From positions 8,556,469 through 8,620,468 of the forward strand of contig NC_058166.1 of the NCBI RefSeq assembly GCF_020080835.1: a stretch of DNA of 64,000 nucleotides. The letters run 5' to 3'. Both the position numbers and the translations under genes were made by a program. The DNA comes from Cotesia glomerata. Lineage: Eukaryota; Arthropoda; Insecta; Hymenoptera; Braconidae. Positions 42,930-55,857 of this stretch are shown here, one piece after another (within the stretch, counting starts at the first letter, position 1; the number at the start of each line of letters is the position of its first letter). Below the pieces are notes generated by a model. That model saw only the letters and a program-made list of their open reading frames with translations, did no database searches and was not told the origin of the DNA.

Positions 42930-45660
42930 AATGAACTACTCGGTGTACTATCAAATATGTGCGTGGCACTCAATACGAAATCGAATAAGGTTTTCATTGA
43001 ATCTTCTATGTTAACATATGATTTATTAGCACTTACTGAAACCTGGCTCACACCAAAAGAATTTATTCTAATGAGCTAATGGATCCTACAATACTCCAGT
43101 AAATAGATCTGATGAGCGTATGAGCTCAAAAAATCAAAAGAGGTGGAGGTGTGCTGATTGCAGCTCGTCAAACTTTGAACCTACTATCTTTGATACTTCG
43201 TCATTAGCTATCTTTGAAGACATCGACATCGTTGGAGTTCGATTAGTAAAGAACTGTGATCAACACAGCAGTGATAGATGTTTATATTCCCACCCTGCAA
43301 GCCAGGAATTGAGTGTACTTAGTGAGATTTCTTGGAATTACTATCTGAACTCTTAAGTGATGTTAGCTGTAGAGTATTCATAGCTGGTGATTTCAGCATT
43401 AATAAGTTTATCAGACATCAGGCTCGCACATTATATGATGCAGAAGATCTGCACTAGTAAATGACTTCAGCCAGTTACTTAAATTAAGAGCAACCTGAAT
43501 TATGTTACTAATTATCAAGGCAATTGCTTAGACTTAGTATTATCCAAACACAATTTGTAATGTGGAAAGATCAGACTGGACCTTGGTTGGACTTGATGCA
43601 TATCATCCAGCACATATAGATTTTAGCTTATCCAGAAATCTGGAAAAAAATCATGACGGAAATATTATTAGTCATAGAAATATAACTTTTAGGAAGTACG
43701 ATAAGTGCTTGTCTAATAAATGCGCTCTGCCAAGCTTCAGTTTGATTCTGATCTTGCTAACAGTTATGATCCCAACTATCTCTGTTCTGCAATGTACAGC
43801 CAAGCTTGATCAAATATTTAATGAGGTAATACCTAAAACACATATACCTCAATCACTGCGAGCATTTCCTAAGTGGTTTACAGCGGATATAATTTTTGAT
43901 CTAAAAACAAGGAATATCATCGTCAACGGGCCAAGCGTGATAAATCTGCTTATCACGAGCAACGCTTTAAAGAGCTTAGAAAGTCGCTCAAAATGCGTAT
44001 CAAACAAGCTCGAGCTAATTATATTGCAAAAGCTGAGACCAATATAATCTCGGATCCTAACTGCTTCTGGAATTGCTAATTGAAGTCGTTATCAAGTAAT
44101 ACAAAACCATCGCGAGAAATTAAAGTTAACAACAAACTCGAGTCTGACCCTCAAGTGATAGCTGATGGCTTTGCTGAGTTCTTCAGTAGCGTATTTGCTC
44201 TCTTTCGTCTGACATTGGCTTTTTTCTATCAATAGTATACCAGATCTTATTGGTAATCTCTGCAATTCCAGACAGCTTCTGATATAATCAGGTATTGTAA
44301 AAATTGCCAAACAAATGGTCTGCTGGTACAGATGCGAGGCCTTGTTGTATTGTGCGCGTATGTGCTGAAGCATTCAGTATTCCACTAACAACAATTATTA
44401 TACAATCTTCAATTATTCATGGAACTTTTTCCTGATATCTGGAAACAGTCCAAAGTATGCCCCATACCTATGACTGGAAACTTGACAGATGTTACTCTGT
44501 CCAGACCCATAGCAATACTTTGCCTGTTCTCCAAAGTACTGGAGATGTATATCTAAGGAAACAGTCTTCAGTGAGTTTTCAGCCCATTGTCTCTCCACTT
44601 CAGCATGGCTTTATGCCCAAACGCTCAACAGTAACTAATTTAGTATATTTCACTCAGCTTGCTAATGAAACTCTTACTGCTAGAAACAACTTGACGTATT
44701 TTGTGCAGATTTTGCCAAAGCATTTGGATAAGGTTGACATCAGAATACAGCTTAATAGACTGCGTGAACTAGGATTAATCTACTCACTTCATGTGCTTAT
44801 TAACTTCATACCTAGTCAGCAGGGAAAATATTGTATATTATATGGGATATAGGTCTAAACCCTATATTTCTACTTCGGGAGTTCCTCAATGATCCCAACC
44901 TTGGTCCTCTCTTATTTCTTGTCTTTATCAATAATCTAGCACAGCATACTTCCTGTTTCTTTGATTTATTTTAATGATGACTCTAAGCTGTATATGAGAA
45001 TACATAATTTAAATGATTGCATATTTTTTACAACGTAACATTGAATGTATGGTGCAATGGTGTAAGGACAATGGGCTGCAACTCAATGCTGACAAATGTT
45101 GCGTATTAACACTCACTCGGAGTGAAAATATTATCAACTTTGACTACAAATATATCTGGAAAAATTTTAGATAAGAAAGTACTACAGTCAAAATACTTTG
45201 GGGTAACATTTGACAGTAAACTTACTTTTGCAACGCACATTAATACTATTATGTCTGAAGCCTGGAAAACGGCTAGGGTTCATTACTCGAGTTTCAAAAA
45301 ACTTTAATAATCTTAATGCCATTAAATTGTTATATAATACATTTGTTAGACCAAAATCTTGAGTATGCTTCGCTAGTATGGTCTCCTACTCAATCAGGAC
45401 AGTCCACTAAGATTGAAAGAGTTCAAAGAACGTTTTTAAAATTTTTAATTTGGAACAAAACTGGACTTTATCCCGGTCGGGGAATTGTATCTCACGCTAT
45501 GCAAAGAATGCGAATATCTTACTCTCGATGAAAGACGCATCTGTGCGGAATTCTCCTTTGCAAATTCAAATTATTTAACAACTTGGTGGATTGTCCTCAA
45601 TTGCTAACACTGTTTAAATTTAAGATACTAGTCTTAGGTAAGAGAAATCAAACTCCAAAT
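42930..45660 (+). pseudogene. LINE ORF2 (endonuclease and RT) remnant
   Basis: Recognisable pieces in shifting frames: LLALTETWLTP (about 43030), FIAGDFS (about 43378), SPLQHGFMPKRSTVTNLVYF (about 44590), NLTYFVQ, LFLVFINNLAQH, WCKDNGLQLNADKCCVLTLT (about 45060) and LEYASLVWSP (about 45355). These follow EN-RT order. Many stops and indels; no function expected. Small ORFs across the interval are fragments of it. Confidence 0.78.
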
Positions 45661-46002
45661 GTACATACCTATTGCTAAACCCAACTTATCACAGGCAGCG
45701 CCAATATATCGCATCTCTACTGTACAGTGAATCGCTTTTATCAATGGGAACCTGCACTTGATATGTTGAATTGTCCTAATGGCTATGTAACTGCGTTACT
45801 TGGCAAACTAGCAACTAAGTGGCGTTAAAGATGTGCAATTATGAATTAATAGTTAATAAGTAATTTTTAATAGGTAATAATTAATAAGTAATAAGCAATA
45901 ATTACTCAGCAATTTTATGAGTGGAAATGAATGAAATCACTATGCTAGCTATAAGTCATCTTGTTATACATCAAAAATTTATTTTTCTTATGTACTAACA
46001 AT

Positions 46003-46102
46003 NNNNNNNNNNNNNNNNNNNNNNNNNNNNNNNNNNNNNNNNNNNNNNNNNNNNNNNNNNNNNNNNNNNNNNNNNNNNNNNNNNNNNNNNNNNNNNNNNN
46101 NN
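46003..46102. other. Assembly gap of 100 N
   Basis: Exactly 100 N, the conventional length for a gap of unknown size. Distances across it are not meaningful. Confidence 0.99.
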
Positions 46103-46690
46103 TGAATTTATACTTTTTCTTGAATGGATACAATGTGTTTTCTTGAATTATGCATAGCATTCCCGATGAAAAAAGATTTTGTCTAATTATATATAATCAT
46201 GCATAATCGTCTATATATGATCCAAAAATGGCCAAGATCTAATCATATCTAATTATATGATATAATTTATATCCCGTGAAAAAAATACTCTGAGCAGGCC
46301 CAATATAAAATTGGCAATATCAGACTTGATCAGGGTTGATATGGCCATACCAAGATGTGGACAAACCTGAAGCCTAAGTAAAAGTGATAAATAAAGTTAT
46401 ATTTATAATAAAGTTGATACAACATTCATTTTAGTTGTTTGTACAACTTTATTCAAAAAAAGATACTCTCTGTATTAGAGTACAAAAATTCTACTCTTTT
46501 TAACTTAACACTTCAAAGTCAAGTATCTAGAAAGGGAACAATTCTGCGGCCATACGCCATCTATCGAAGACTTTTAATACTAGTTTCGACAGTGCGGAAC
46601 ATGTGATTGCTCCATGGTAATGTCTTTTATTTGTAACTAATTAATATGTTGTCAGATTTATAAATATTTCATTGAATATTTTTAATTTTT
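46103..46690. other. Spacer with partial TATATGATTATATATG-family element
   Basis: At 46160-46290 TCCCGATGAAAAAAGATTTT and TCCCGTGAAAAAAATACTC flank TATATAATCATGCATAATC-type units, related to 6108-7140. The remainder shows no gene. Confidence 0.4.
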
Positions 46691-47919
46691 TCCAAAATTC
46701 TCAAATAATTTTAATAATACATGAATAAATAACTGAAAATTACATTTCATGATAAATTTATAAATCATACACAAAAGATTTTTCTATTTAGCATAATATT
46801 GCATGAAAAAGAACAATAATATCAATTCCATATTGTATTTGAAAAATAAAAAAAATTTACTTTTGTAAATTTTAAACCGGATAAAACACGGTAACCGATT
46901 GGCTCTACAACAGTAATTTTTTTTTTAAGTTTCTTGAAAATGTAGAGAATTTGAAAAATATGTAAAATTTATTTATTTTTATTTAATTAATAAAAAAATT
47001 AATTTTTTAAATAAAAAATTCTAAAATATTAATTTCTCAATTAAAAAAATTTTGTCAAAATTGAAAAGTACATAATTAATTGAAGAGTTTTTGGAGCAAC
47101 TTTGAAGATTTTTAATTCATACATTTTACCATTTTTATAATTTATACCGTAAATCTGCCATTAAATATATTAATAAAAAATTAAAATGTCGCGTTACAGA
47201 TGCAATAAGGACGTATAAAAATTAAACGCCCATATGGCACCCAGGAACCATAAGGACGTATAATAAAAATTCAATTTTTTTTCTGTCCAATAAAATGTTT
47301 AGTTTGGAAAAAATTTTTTTTGCATTTCTCGACGTTTCAGGTAAAAATAAATTGATTCCCAAAATAAAAATTTTTATTATACGCCCTTTTATGGTATCTG
47401 TAATGCGACATTTTTAATTTTTTCTATTTAATATATTTAAAGGCAGATTTACGGTATAAATTATAAAAATGGTAAAATTTATGAATTTATAAAAAAAAAT
47501 CTTCTAAGTTGCTCTAAAACTCTTCAATTAATAATGTACTTTTCAATTTCTCACAAAATTTTTTTTAATTGAGAAATTGATATTTTAGAATTTTTTATTT
47601 AAAAAATCAATTTTTTTATTTATTAAATGAAAATAAATAAATTTTACATATTTTTCGAATTACTCTACATTTTTAAGAAACAAAAAAAAATTACTGTTGT
47701 CGTAACCAATCGGTTACCGTGTTTTATCCGGCTTAAAATTTACAAAAAGAAATTTTTTTTTTTATTTTTTAAATACAATATGGAATTGATATTATTATTC
47801 TTCTTCATGCAATATTATGACAAATGAAAAAATCTTTTGTGTATGCTTTATTAATTTATCATGGAATGTAATTTTTAGTTCTTTATTCATGTATTATTAA
47901 AATTATTTGAGAATTTTGG
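46691..47919. mobile_element. Foldback element, ~530-bp arms
   Basis: The left arm starts CCAAAATTCTCAAATAATTT and the right arm ends AAATTATTTGAGAATTTTGG. Inner landmarks are mirrored (GGTAACCGATTGGCTC against AACCAATCGGTTACC; ATTTATACCGTAAATCTGCC against GGCAGATTTACGGTATAAAT). A loop of about 170 bp contains CCCATATGGCACCCAGGAAC. No coding potential. Inserted near an assembly gap. Confidence 0.82.
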
Positions 47920-48099
47920 AATTATATATAGACCTATATATTATCAGATCTGATTATATATAACTTATATATGATAATAAATGGAGTTTAATGGATAATC
48001 CTGTTTGGGATTATCGTAATAATGCTTGACCCGCATACTTCGCTCATGCTTCACCCAGCGAACAGCCAGGTATGATCATATCTAATTAAAAAACTACAC

Positions 48100-48225
48100 G
48101 AAAATTATATTTTTGAGCTCGAAGAGCTCAAAAACGTAATAAGTGCAATTTTGAGCGCTTTATTACCAAAGTAGCGGGAAGTTGCAGGGATGGCCTTCAG
48201 GGTCAACCGTTTTCCTAATTTTTTT
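48100..48225 (+). repeat. CCCGC repeat, terminal fragment
   Basis: Holds GAGCTCGAAGAGCTCAAAAA, TAGCGGGAAGTTGCAGGGAT and GGGTCAACCGTTTTCCTAA followed by T, the end of the repeat also seen at 4237 and 15745. Confidence 0.75.
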
Positions 48226-49731
48226 TACTACATCTTTTATAACTTTTAGGGCTTTATTTCAAGTATCGTTTCTTAAGAAAAATGTTATCAAAAAATCTTT
48301 TACTTTGAAATTGAATTTTTCATCAATTTGGCGCGCAAACTTTTTTTTGTTAGGCAAATTTAAAAAATTCCGGTAATTAATTTACTACTACAATGCATGA
48401 AGCGTTCATGCTAGTTGAATTTTTTGGATTTAGATGATCTCATAACAATAAATAATATATTTATTTGTCACATTTATAGTAATTTCTTTACATCGTGATT
48501 TTTTAGAATAATACAAAATTTCCAATCTGTTGCAATTATACGGATCGGTTGTTGTAAATATAACGACAAAAATAGCGATAACTAATGATTTCATAACCGA
48601 TCATTAATTATATTAGACTTAATTCCGATTTATTTCCGATTGATTCAAACGTATTCTTTGCCATTCTTATAACGAAGAATGGTAAATAAATCATGACATA
48701 TGCTTAGATAAAATTCAAAATACAATTATAATAATTAAATAATATTTTATCAACTTATAAACTTCCTGAATAATAATTAAAACGAAAATTTTATTGCTGA
48801 ATATATATGCATTATAGAAACTCTAGTTCTACTTTGATTCTATTGTGGACCCACTACTGCATCCAATGTGATTTACTTGAAATCAATAGGTGAACCACTT
48901 TAAAACAATTTTGGATCCGCTGCGAAATTTTTCTTATTACACTCTGAAAACACTTTGATTCCATTTAAAATCCATTTCGGAACCATTTAATTTCTATCTT
49001 GGAAAAACATTGCAAACATTCTGGGTTTACTTTGAAACCTCTCTGAAAGCAGCGCACAAACCCATTCTGGAAACATACTGGAACCAATATATTTTCAAAC
49101 TGTTTCCACTCTGACGCTGGTTCCAGAGTGATTCCAGAGTGACCATAGGGTCGCGAGGGTATCGAAATAAATTTTAATAATGTACTTTCTGAAATAATTT
49201 TTAGATCATGAAAATTAAATATGAAATAAGAAACAAATAAAAAAAAAATAGAACTTGAAAGTTAAATAATTTAAAATAAACAAATATTAAACAATTAAAT
49301 TCTAAAATAATACAACAAATTTATAAAACGACAAAACAGAAATATTTCTACAAATAAATAATTAAATTCAAGAAAACGTAAGAGATGCTAGATTTGAGTA
49401 CATGTTTATTTATACGATTTAAATAAATAAATTAATGTAGACAGTACAAATGTATGTGTTTGTCTCTGCGTAAATGCGCTTACGTATACACAAACACAAA
49501 GATGAATAATAGAACATAAGAGTAAGTAAGAAAGTATGCTGCACTCTGACCCAAGTAGAGGGACTCATGCAACATTTGTAGACAAATTTAAGAGCGAGGG
49601 TAAGGGCCCAAGAAAATAGACAAATAATTGGATATTTATTTGCCCCAATGAGTGGAAATTAGTAACGCCCTAAAATTCGATACCTCGCAATTGTCACCAA
49701 AAAAATCTCTCTCGTTGTCCTGACGTCCTAG
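48226..49731. other. AT-rich spacer
   Basis: No gene seen. 48840-49150 carries many imperfect repeats of TGGAACC/ACTTTGATTCC/TTCCAGAGTGA, probably a decayed element. Confidence 0.4.
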
Positions 49732-50519
49732 TAGTCCAGTCGGCAGGGAAATATTAGGTCGTTTGTTTACGACTTCCAATGTAAATGGGGTAAATTGGAT
49801 TTTTTTTTTTAAATACTCAGAAAAATATGTAGATCATTCTTTAAAAAAAAAATTTCGAGGAAATTCAATTGTTTAAAAAATAGCAATTTTGCAAGTAGCT
49901 TTGGATTAAAATATCTCGGAAACTATCCAAAATTAGTCGAGACATGCTGCGTATGAAATTTAGAGAATAAAATAAGGAACAAAATGAGCCTAATCCAATG
50001 TATCTACGACTAATAGTTTGCGAAATATTAATTTTTTAATGGAAAAACACGCGGTTCCACTTGAGCACTTATAAACAAATAGCTATAACTCCGCAAAAAA
50101 TCTTTCGATTTACTTGTTTTTTTTTTTTTTTTTTTTTTTTTAAGATGTAGATATTGTTGTCCTTTATAAGCAAAAAAATCAGCTAAGCTGAAAAAAATTT
50201 TTTTGAATTTATTTATCGAATTTTTAGATTTTCGAATTTCTGCAATAAAAAATAGTTAACATTAAAAAAAAATTATTTTTCCTTCATTAAAAAATTTTTT
50301 AAACTACAAAAAATCGATGTGAAAAACAAAATTTAAAAAAAAAATTTTTTTTATTGCAAAAATTCAATTAAAAAGTTTAAAAAAATATGAGCTTTGCGGG
50401 GACTCGATGCCCAGCTCCGAGACTGTGGGCATGCGCCATTCCCCTCCAACCGTCGTCGGAGAAAGTAGGGGAGTAATTATAACAGTAAGTGAGCGCTCGG
50501 AAATTCCGAGAAATTTTTA

Positions 50520-50936
50520 AAAAATTGTTCCCACAATATAGGTATCAAACGATTCAGAATTTAATGAATCGAAAAGATATCCTATCATGACGGGATATTT
50601 TTTTCAAAAATTTTTTCTATTTGTTTAAACATTTAGTTAATTATCATAAAAAAAAATTTTTCCCACAATATAGGTATCAAATTACTCAGAATTTTATGAG
50701 TATTCAAGATATCCTATCAGCACGGGAACTTTTTTTTCAAAAATTTTTTTTTATTTGTTTAAACATTTAGTTAATTATCATTAAAAAAAATTGTTCCCAC
50801 AATATAGGTATCAAATTACTCAGAATTTAATGAGTATTTAAGATATCCTATCGTGACGGGAACTTTTTTTTCAAAAATTTTTTCTATTTGTTTAAACATT
50901 TAGTTAATTATCATTAAAAAAAATTGTTCCCACAAT
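50520..50936 (+). repeat. ~138-bp tandem units, left arm
   Basis: Three units each with TTGTTCCCACAATATAGGTA, AAGATATCCTATC and TGTTTAAACATTTAGTTAAT (starts near 50526, 50657 and 50791). The last is interrupted by the LINE at 50937. Confidence 0.85.
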
Positions 50937-53095
50937 ATAGCTGTTTAAGCAAGTTAAATCAGGTCTTTACATCCAGTAATGTTGTAATTTTACATGTTAA
51001 TGTAAGAAGTTTAAATGCCAATTATCACAACTTAGAAACTTTAATAAACAGACTTGACAGTAAACCGGATGTTATTGTTTGTACCGAAACATGGAAACTT
51101 GATTACTATAAGTACTACCAACTTGATAACTATACTGTGCACTACAACCATGGAGATGTCAACAAGGCAGATGGAGTGGTGATCTACGTCAAATCTACAC
51201 TATCTTATACATCTACTATCGAGAATATAGGTCCGTGTAAAATATTATCAATTATATTAAGAATTAATCAGGTAACATCGCTAAAAATCACTGGTATTTA
51301 CAGATGTCATGATGTTAATGTTGAAAACTTTAATGTTCAATTAAAAGAATATTTAAATTCAAACAAAAATGTCAAAAATCACTGTATTGTTGGAGATTTT
51401 AATATCAACCTGTTTAAAACGGACTTTATATCGGAACAATTCATTGAAATTATGCTAAGTTTAAATTATGTCAATTGTTTTAGTGGCATCACTAGACCAA
51501 GTAACCTAGAGGGTTCTTGTATTGATAATAAGTTTTTTAAATCTAAAACAGCTATCTCAAATTCTTTTACATACACTAATGTTTTTCCAGATCACTATCC
51601 AATTTTTCCAACAATTAACTGGCAAAAAGAAAATATCTTTAAAGCCCCTAATACTTCCATTAATTATAACAAATTAAAAAAACTATGCGACAAAACTGAT
51701 TTTAATTACATTTTTGATATACAAGACCCAAATATAGCAATAAACGCGTTAATTAAGGAAATAAAATATTTAATTAAAGAAGCAACACTGAAAAGAAAAC
51801 CAAATATTTCTAGAAATAAAGGCAAACTTAGTTTACATAGGAAAAACTGTATAACTAAGGGCATTGTGAAATCTTGTAACACTAAAGAAACTTTATATAA
51901 TTTATGGAAGCTTGATAAAAATAACTCTAAACTTAAAGACAATTATAAAAACTATTGTAAAATTTTAAATAGAGTAATTTTAAGAGCGAAAAAAAACTAT
52001 GATGCTGAACAGGTCAACAAGAACAGTAGTGACAGTAGGAAACTATGGCAATACATAAATAATAAATTAGGGAGGAAAAACAAAGCAGACAATGACATTA
52101 AAAAATTAATATATAATGATAAAGAAGTAACTGTTGCCAAAGATATTGCTGTTGTTTTTGTTCATTTTTTCATCAACATAGGGCTTAATTTAGCTAAAAA
52201 GATTAATGTTGATAAAACTAATAAGAGCAGGACATCTGATTTAGTAGAAAACAATTGTAAATCAATTTTCTTCAGACCTACAGATGCCAATGAAATATTT
52301 AAAACGATTAAAAATCTAAAAGATAAAGCGGGTGGTCTGGACGAAATAAATAGTAAAGTATTAAAAATCTCAGCACATTGTATTAGCAAACCTTTAGAGC
52401 ATATTTTTAATTTATGCTTAACTGAAGGTATTTGGCCCAGTGCCCTAAAAACGGCAGTTATTGTACCCATTTACAAAAATGGTGACTACTATGAGCCCAG
52501 TAACTATCGACCGATTTCATTGATATCAAATTTAGCCAAAGTACTAGAGAAAATCATACATTTTCGTTTGACTGATTTTATAACAGAATGTAATACAATT
52601 AATGAGAGACAATTTGGTTTCTTAAAAAACAAGAGCACAAGTGATGCTCATGCTGATCTTATTCAAAATATATATGACAACTTAAACTATGATAAACGAA
52701 CAATTGTTACCTTTCTCGATTTAGCTAAGGCATTTGATACTGTAAATCATGACATATTGCTGAACAAACTAGAAAGATACGGCGTAAGGGGTGTTGCTAA
52801 TAAATTGATGAAAGATTATTTAGAAAATAGAGTACAGACAGTAAAATATAAGGGAGTTTACAGTGAACATGAAAATGTAAGAATCGGTGTCCCATAAGGA
52901 ACAATACTTGGCCCCCTATTGTTTTTATTATATATTAATGACATTTTTCGAGCTGTAGACCAAAAATACCTTCTATCATATGCTGATGATACTGCTATAC
53001 TGTGTGCGGGAGATAATTGGGACGTAGTGCAAAGAGATATGAACAAAGTCTTGAAAATTGTCCACAGTTGGCTAAAAAATAACCAATTAACACTA

Positions 53096-54652
53096 CCCGA
53101 CCAGAAATTTAAGTTCGGCGGTGGTTCGTTTTGAATTAGGCATGCCGAATTCTAAGTTCGCGCCGAACCAGGAAGCCAAAGTTGGCCCACGTCCCAGAAG
53201 TAACGCAGTCGCGAGTTTGGGCCTACCTTGGCTTCCGATTTAGGCGGTGGTTTGGAAACCACACTTGCTGGTGACTATCCAAGCCTCATTCGGTCCGAAT
53301 TTGGCTACCTAACTAGGCAGAAATTCAGAAACTAAATTCGCACGGAAGAATCCAAATTGAATCCTTTTTTTGTATTTAGCTATTTTTATTATAAAGCAAA
53401 AATTAATAATAATGAATGCTTATTTTTTTTAATTTACTTTTTAAATTTTAAATATAAATATCGACTTTAGGACAAAATTTTTTAAATATTAAGTAAACAA
53501 AAAAAAATTTTTTTTTTTCTATTAAGTATTATTTTTTTTTATATTTTCGGTCATTTTTTTCGCTTTTTAGGGTTTTTCTTACTATGAAGAAGTTTTTTTT
53601 GATTGGTCGATTTTATGGGTCAAGGGGGGAGGAGATGATGGAGTTAGATACATTAGTCACACACAACACTTAAATTTACCTCACACTCGCCTTAAGAATA
53701 ATTATAATTAATAATTATTAATTATTAAAAATTTTACATGTCGAACGCGAGACTCGAACACTGTACCCGACGCACGAGAGCCCTATACCATACCGCGACG
53801 CTACGCCGATGATGAGCGACCTCTTGCCTCAAGATACTTATAAGCCCGACACTTCGGCAAACATTCGGTTACCGTTGCAACGGTCGAGTTAGGAATTCCG
53901 ATATTATACCTAAGTGAGGACTTGCCACAGACTTACCTAGTCAAGTTTCATTTTGATAGACCAAGCTTCAGAATACAGGTTGCCGTTATTTCATAACAGT
54001 TTGGCAATCCATGACATACCGAACTTAGGCATTTCCACTGTTTTGCCTAAAGAAGCTCGATCGTGGTATGCCAAGTTTCGGTAAACCTTTGGTTACCGTT
54101 ATTTCATAACAGTTTGGCAACCCATGAAATGCCGAACTTAGGCATTGCCATAGGTTTTCCGAAGTGAGTCCGAACTTGGTGAACCAAACTTCGGTAAGCT
54201 TTTGGTTACTGTTATTTCATAACAGTTTGGCAATCCATGATATACCGAACTTAGGCATTTCCACAGGTTTGCCTAAGTAAGCCCGAGCTTGGTGAACTAA
54301 ACTTCGGTAAGCCTTTGGTTACCGTTATTTCGTACTAATTAGGCAATCCATGATATCCCGAACTTAGGTATTGCCACAGGTTTGCCTTAATGAGCCCGAG
54401 CTTGGTGAACCAAACTTCGGTAAACCTTTAGTTACCGTTATTTTGTACTAATTAGGCAATCCATTATATGCCGAACTTAGGCAATACCAAACTATTACGA
54501 GATTACATCGAATGTTGAATTCTTTTGGCATACCAATGTTCGGCTTGCCTAATTAAAAATAAATAAGATCCGAATTGGGCTAGCCTAAATTCGGAAAGCC
54601 AACTTCGCCCCGAACTGATTTTTCGGCATACCTCACTAAAATTCTAGTCGGG
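53096..54652. mobile_element. CCCGACTAG element, intact copy with TA duplication
   Basis: 1557 bp. Left end CCCGACCAGAAATTTAAGTT, right end complement CCCGACTAGAATTTTAGTGA, flanked by TA at 53094-53095 and 54653-54654. Excision of the element and one TA restores the LINE frame exactly. TA duplication suggests Tc1/mariner-type mobilisation. Contains a tRNA-like stretch on the minus strand (about 53740-53815, GTTCGAGTCTCGCG) and a 113-bp tandem array. No ORF, so non-autonomous. Partial copy at 7145-7492. Confidence 0.85.
53910..54490 (+). repeat. 113-bp tandem repeat, ~5 units
   Basis: GAACTTAGGCA recurs at 54021, 54134, 54247, 54360 and 54473: exactly 113 bp each time. Each unit also has AACTTCGGTAA and GGTTACCGTTATTTC. 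Confidence 0.9.
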
Positions 54653-55285
54653 TAAATGTGGGGAAAACTGTATATTTAACTTTCTCTTGTTATAGTGATT
54701 CTATTCCAAAGACTGTAATTAGAATAAATAATGAAATAATAAGAAAAGTTGGTAGATGTAAATATTTAGGAATTTATATTGATAAATATAAATTTGTTTG
54801 AAATGGGATATACATATTCAGGAGACCGTTAAAAAAATTAAATTTTTTCAATTTCTTGTATATAAACTGAGTCTTTTTATGGAACGTAGAGTACTGAAAA
54901 TGCTATACCATTCGTTATTTGAAAGCGTCATCAACTACGGTATTATAGCGTGGAGTGGTGCGTATAAAAACTCTATCAAACCATTTTTTACTGTACAAGA
55001 ACGAATTCTAAAAAAAATTAGAGTAGAGTACAAATATATATTAAATATTAAACAGCAATATGTACTTTGTAGTTTGACTAAATTCTTTAGTACGTGCTTA
55101 TATAAATATAATAATTATGAAGGTAGATCTAGGTACAAAATAATCCAAGGACCTAAAATAACGAAGACTAAATTTCAAAGCAGTCCACTGTGTTTCCTCT
55201 TTAGGATTTATAAGTACGATTTTTGTATATCTATCTTTTTGGGAAGTAAATAAATAAAATAAAAATAAAAAATAAAAAAATAAAT

Positions 55286-55857
55286 ATAGGTATCAAATTA
55301 CTCAGAATTTTATGAGTATTCAAGATATCCTATCGGCACGGGAACTTTTTTTTCAAAAATTTTTTCTATTTGTTTAAACATTTAGTTATTTATCATTAAA
55401 AAAAATTGTTCCCACAATATAGGTATCAAATTACTCAGAATTTCCGCGCGCGCGGAAATGGTCGGGGAAGCTTCGCAGGACCTCTGTAGGAGAAAGAATT
55501 TTTGAAAAAAAAGTTCACGTGCAGATAGGATATCTTGAATACTTATAAAATTCTGGGTAATTTGATACCTATATTGTGGGAACAATTTTTTTCAATGATA
55601 ATTAACTAAATGTTTAAACAAATAGAAAAAATTTTTGAAAAAAAAGTTTCCGTGCCGATAAGATATCTTGAATACTCATAAAATTATGAGTAATTTAATA
55701 CCTATATTGTGGGAACAATTTTTTTTAATGATAATTAACTAAATGTTTAAACAAATAGAAAAAATTTTTGAAAAAAATATCCCGTCACGATAGGATATGT
55801 TTTTGATTCATTAAATTCTGAATCGCTTGATACCTATATTGTGGGAACAATTTTTTA
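55286..55857. repeat. ~138-bp tandem units around the foldback centre
   Basis: Plus-orientation units up to 55440, then inverted units (TACCTATATTGTGGGAACAA at about 55567, 55700 and 55831). The strand switch is at the palindrome 55441-55458. Confidence 0.85.
55441..55458. repeat. Perfect 18-bp palindrome at the foldback centre
   Basis: TTTCCGCGCGCGCGGAAA equals its own reverse complement, in otherwise strongly AT-rich DNA. The alternating CG core could form Z-DNA or a short cruciform. Confidence 0.95.

Larger units (their letters stand above)
41922..45845 (+). mobile_element. CR1-like LINE, ORF2 heavily decayed
   Basis: An ORF1 with PHD-like zinc finger and coiled coil is followed by remnants of endonuclease and reverse transcriptase in many frames, and an AT-rich tail of AATTAATAAGTAATAA-like repeats (45840-45905). 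ORF1 with a PHD-like finger is usual in CR1-type LINEs. The intact ORF1 beside a shattered ORF2 is notable. Confidence 0.75.
50942..55253 (+). pseudogene. LINE EN-RT protein, one stop, one insertion, one frameshift
   Basis: The endonuclease has VNVRSLNANYHNLETLI, VIVCTETW, CIVGDFNINL and FPDHYPIF. The RT follows with YRPISLISNLAKVLEKIIH, TFLDLAKAFDTVNHDILLN, TILGPLLFLLYINDIFRAV and SYADDTAILCAG. TAA at 52895-52897 sits where GVPQG is expected, a CAA-to-TAA change. The TA-flanked element then interrupts codons for NQLTL|NVGKT; the frame resumes at 54655 and ends KFV*, with one further frameshift near 54795 before KWDIHIQETVKKIKFF. The TTG at 50924 lies in the flank and is not the start. Confidence 0.85.
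50937..55285 (+). mobile_element. CR1/Jockey-superfamily LINE, split by a TA-flanked element
   Basis: Inserted in a 138-bp unit after CACAATATAG. It ends with an (A,T)-rich tail of AAATAAAATAAAAATAAA type before ATAGGTATCAAATT, so a short duplication of ATATAG is likely. It encodes an EN-RT protein. A 1557-bp element (53096-54652) with TA duplication lies in the RT. Confidence 0.82.

Noticed and set aside
45945..46160. ORFs across the N gap
   Set aside because: They consist of undetermined residues.
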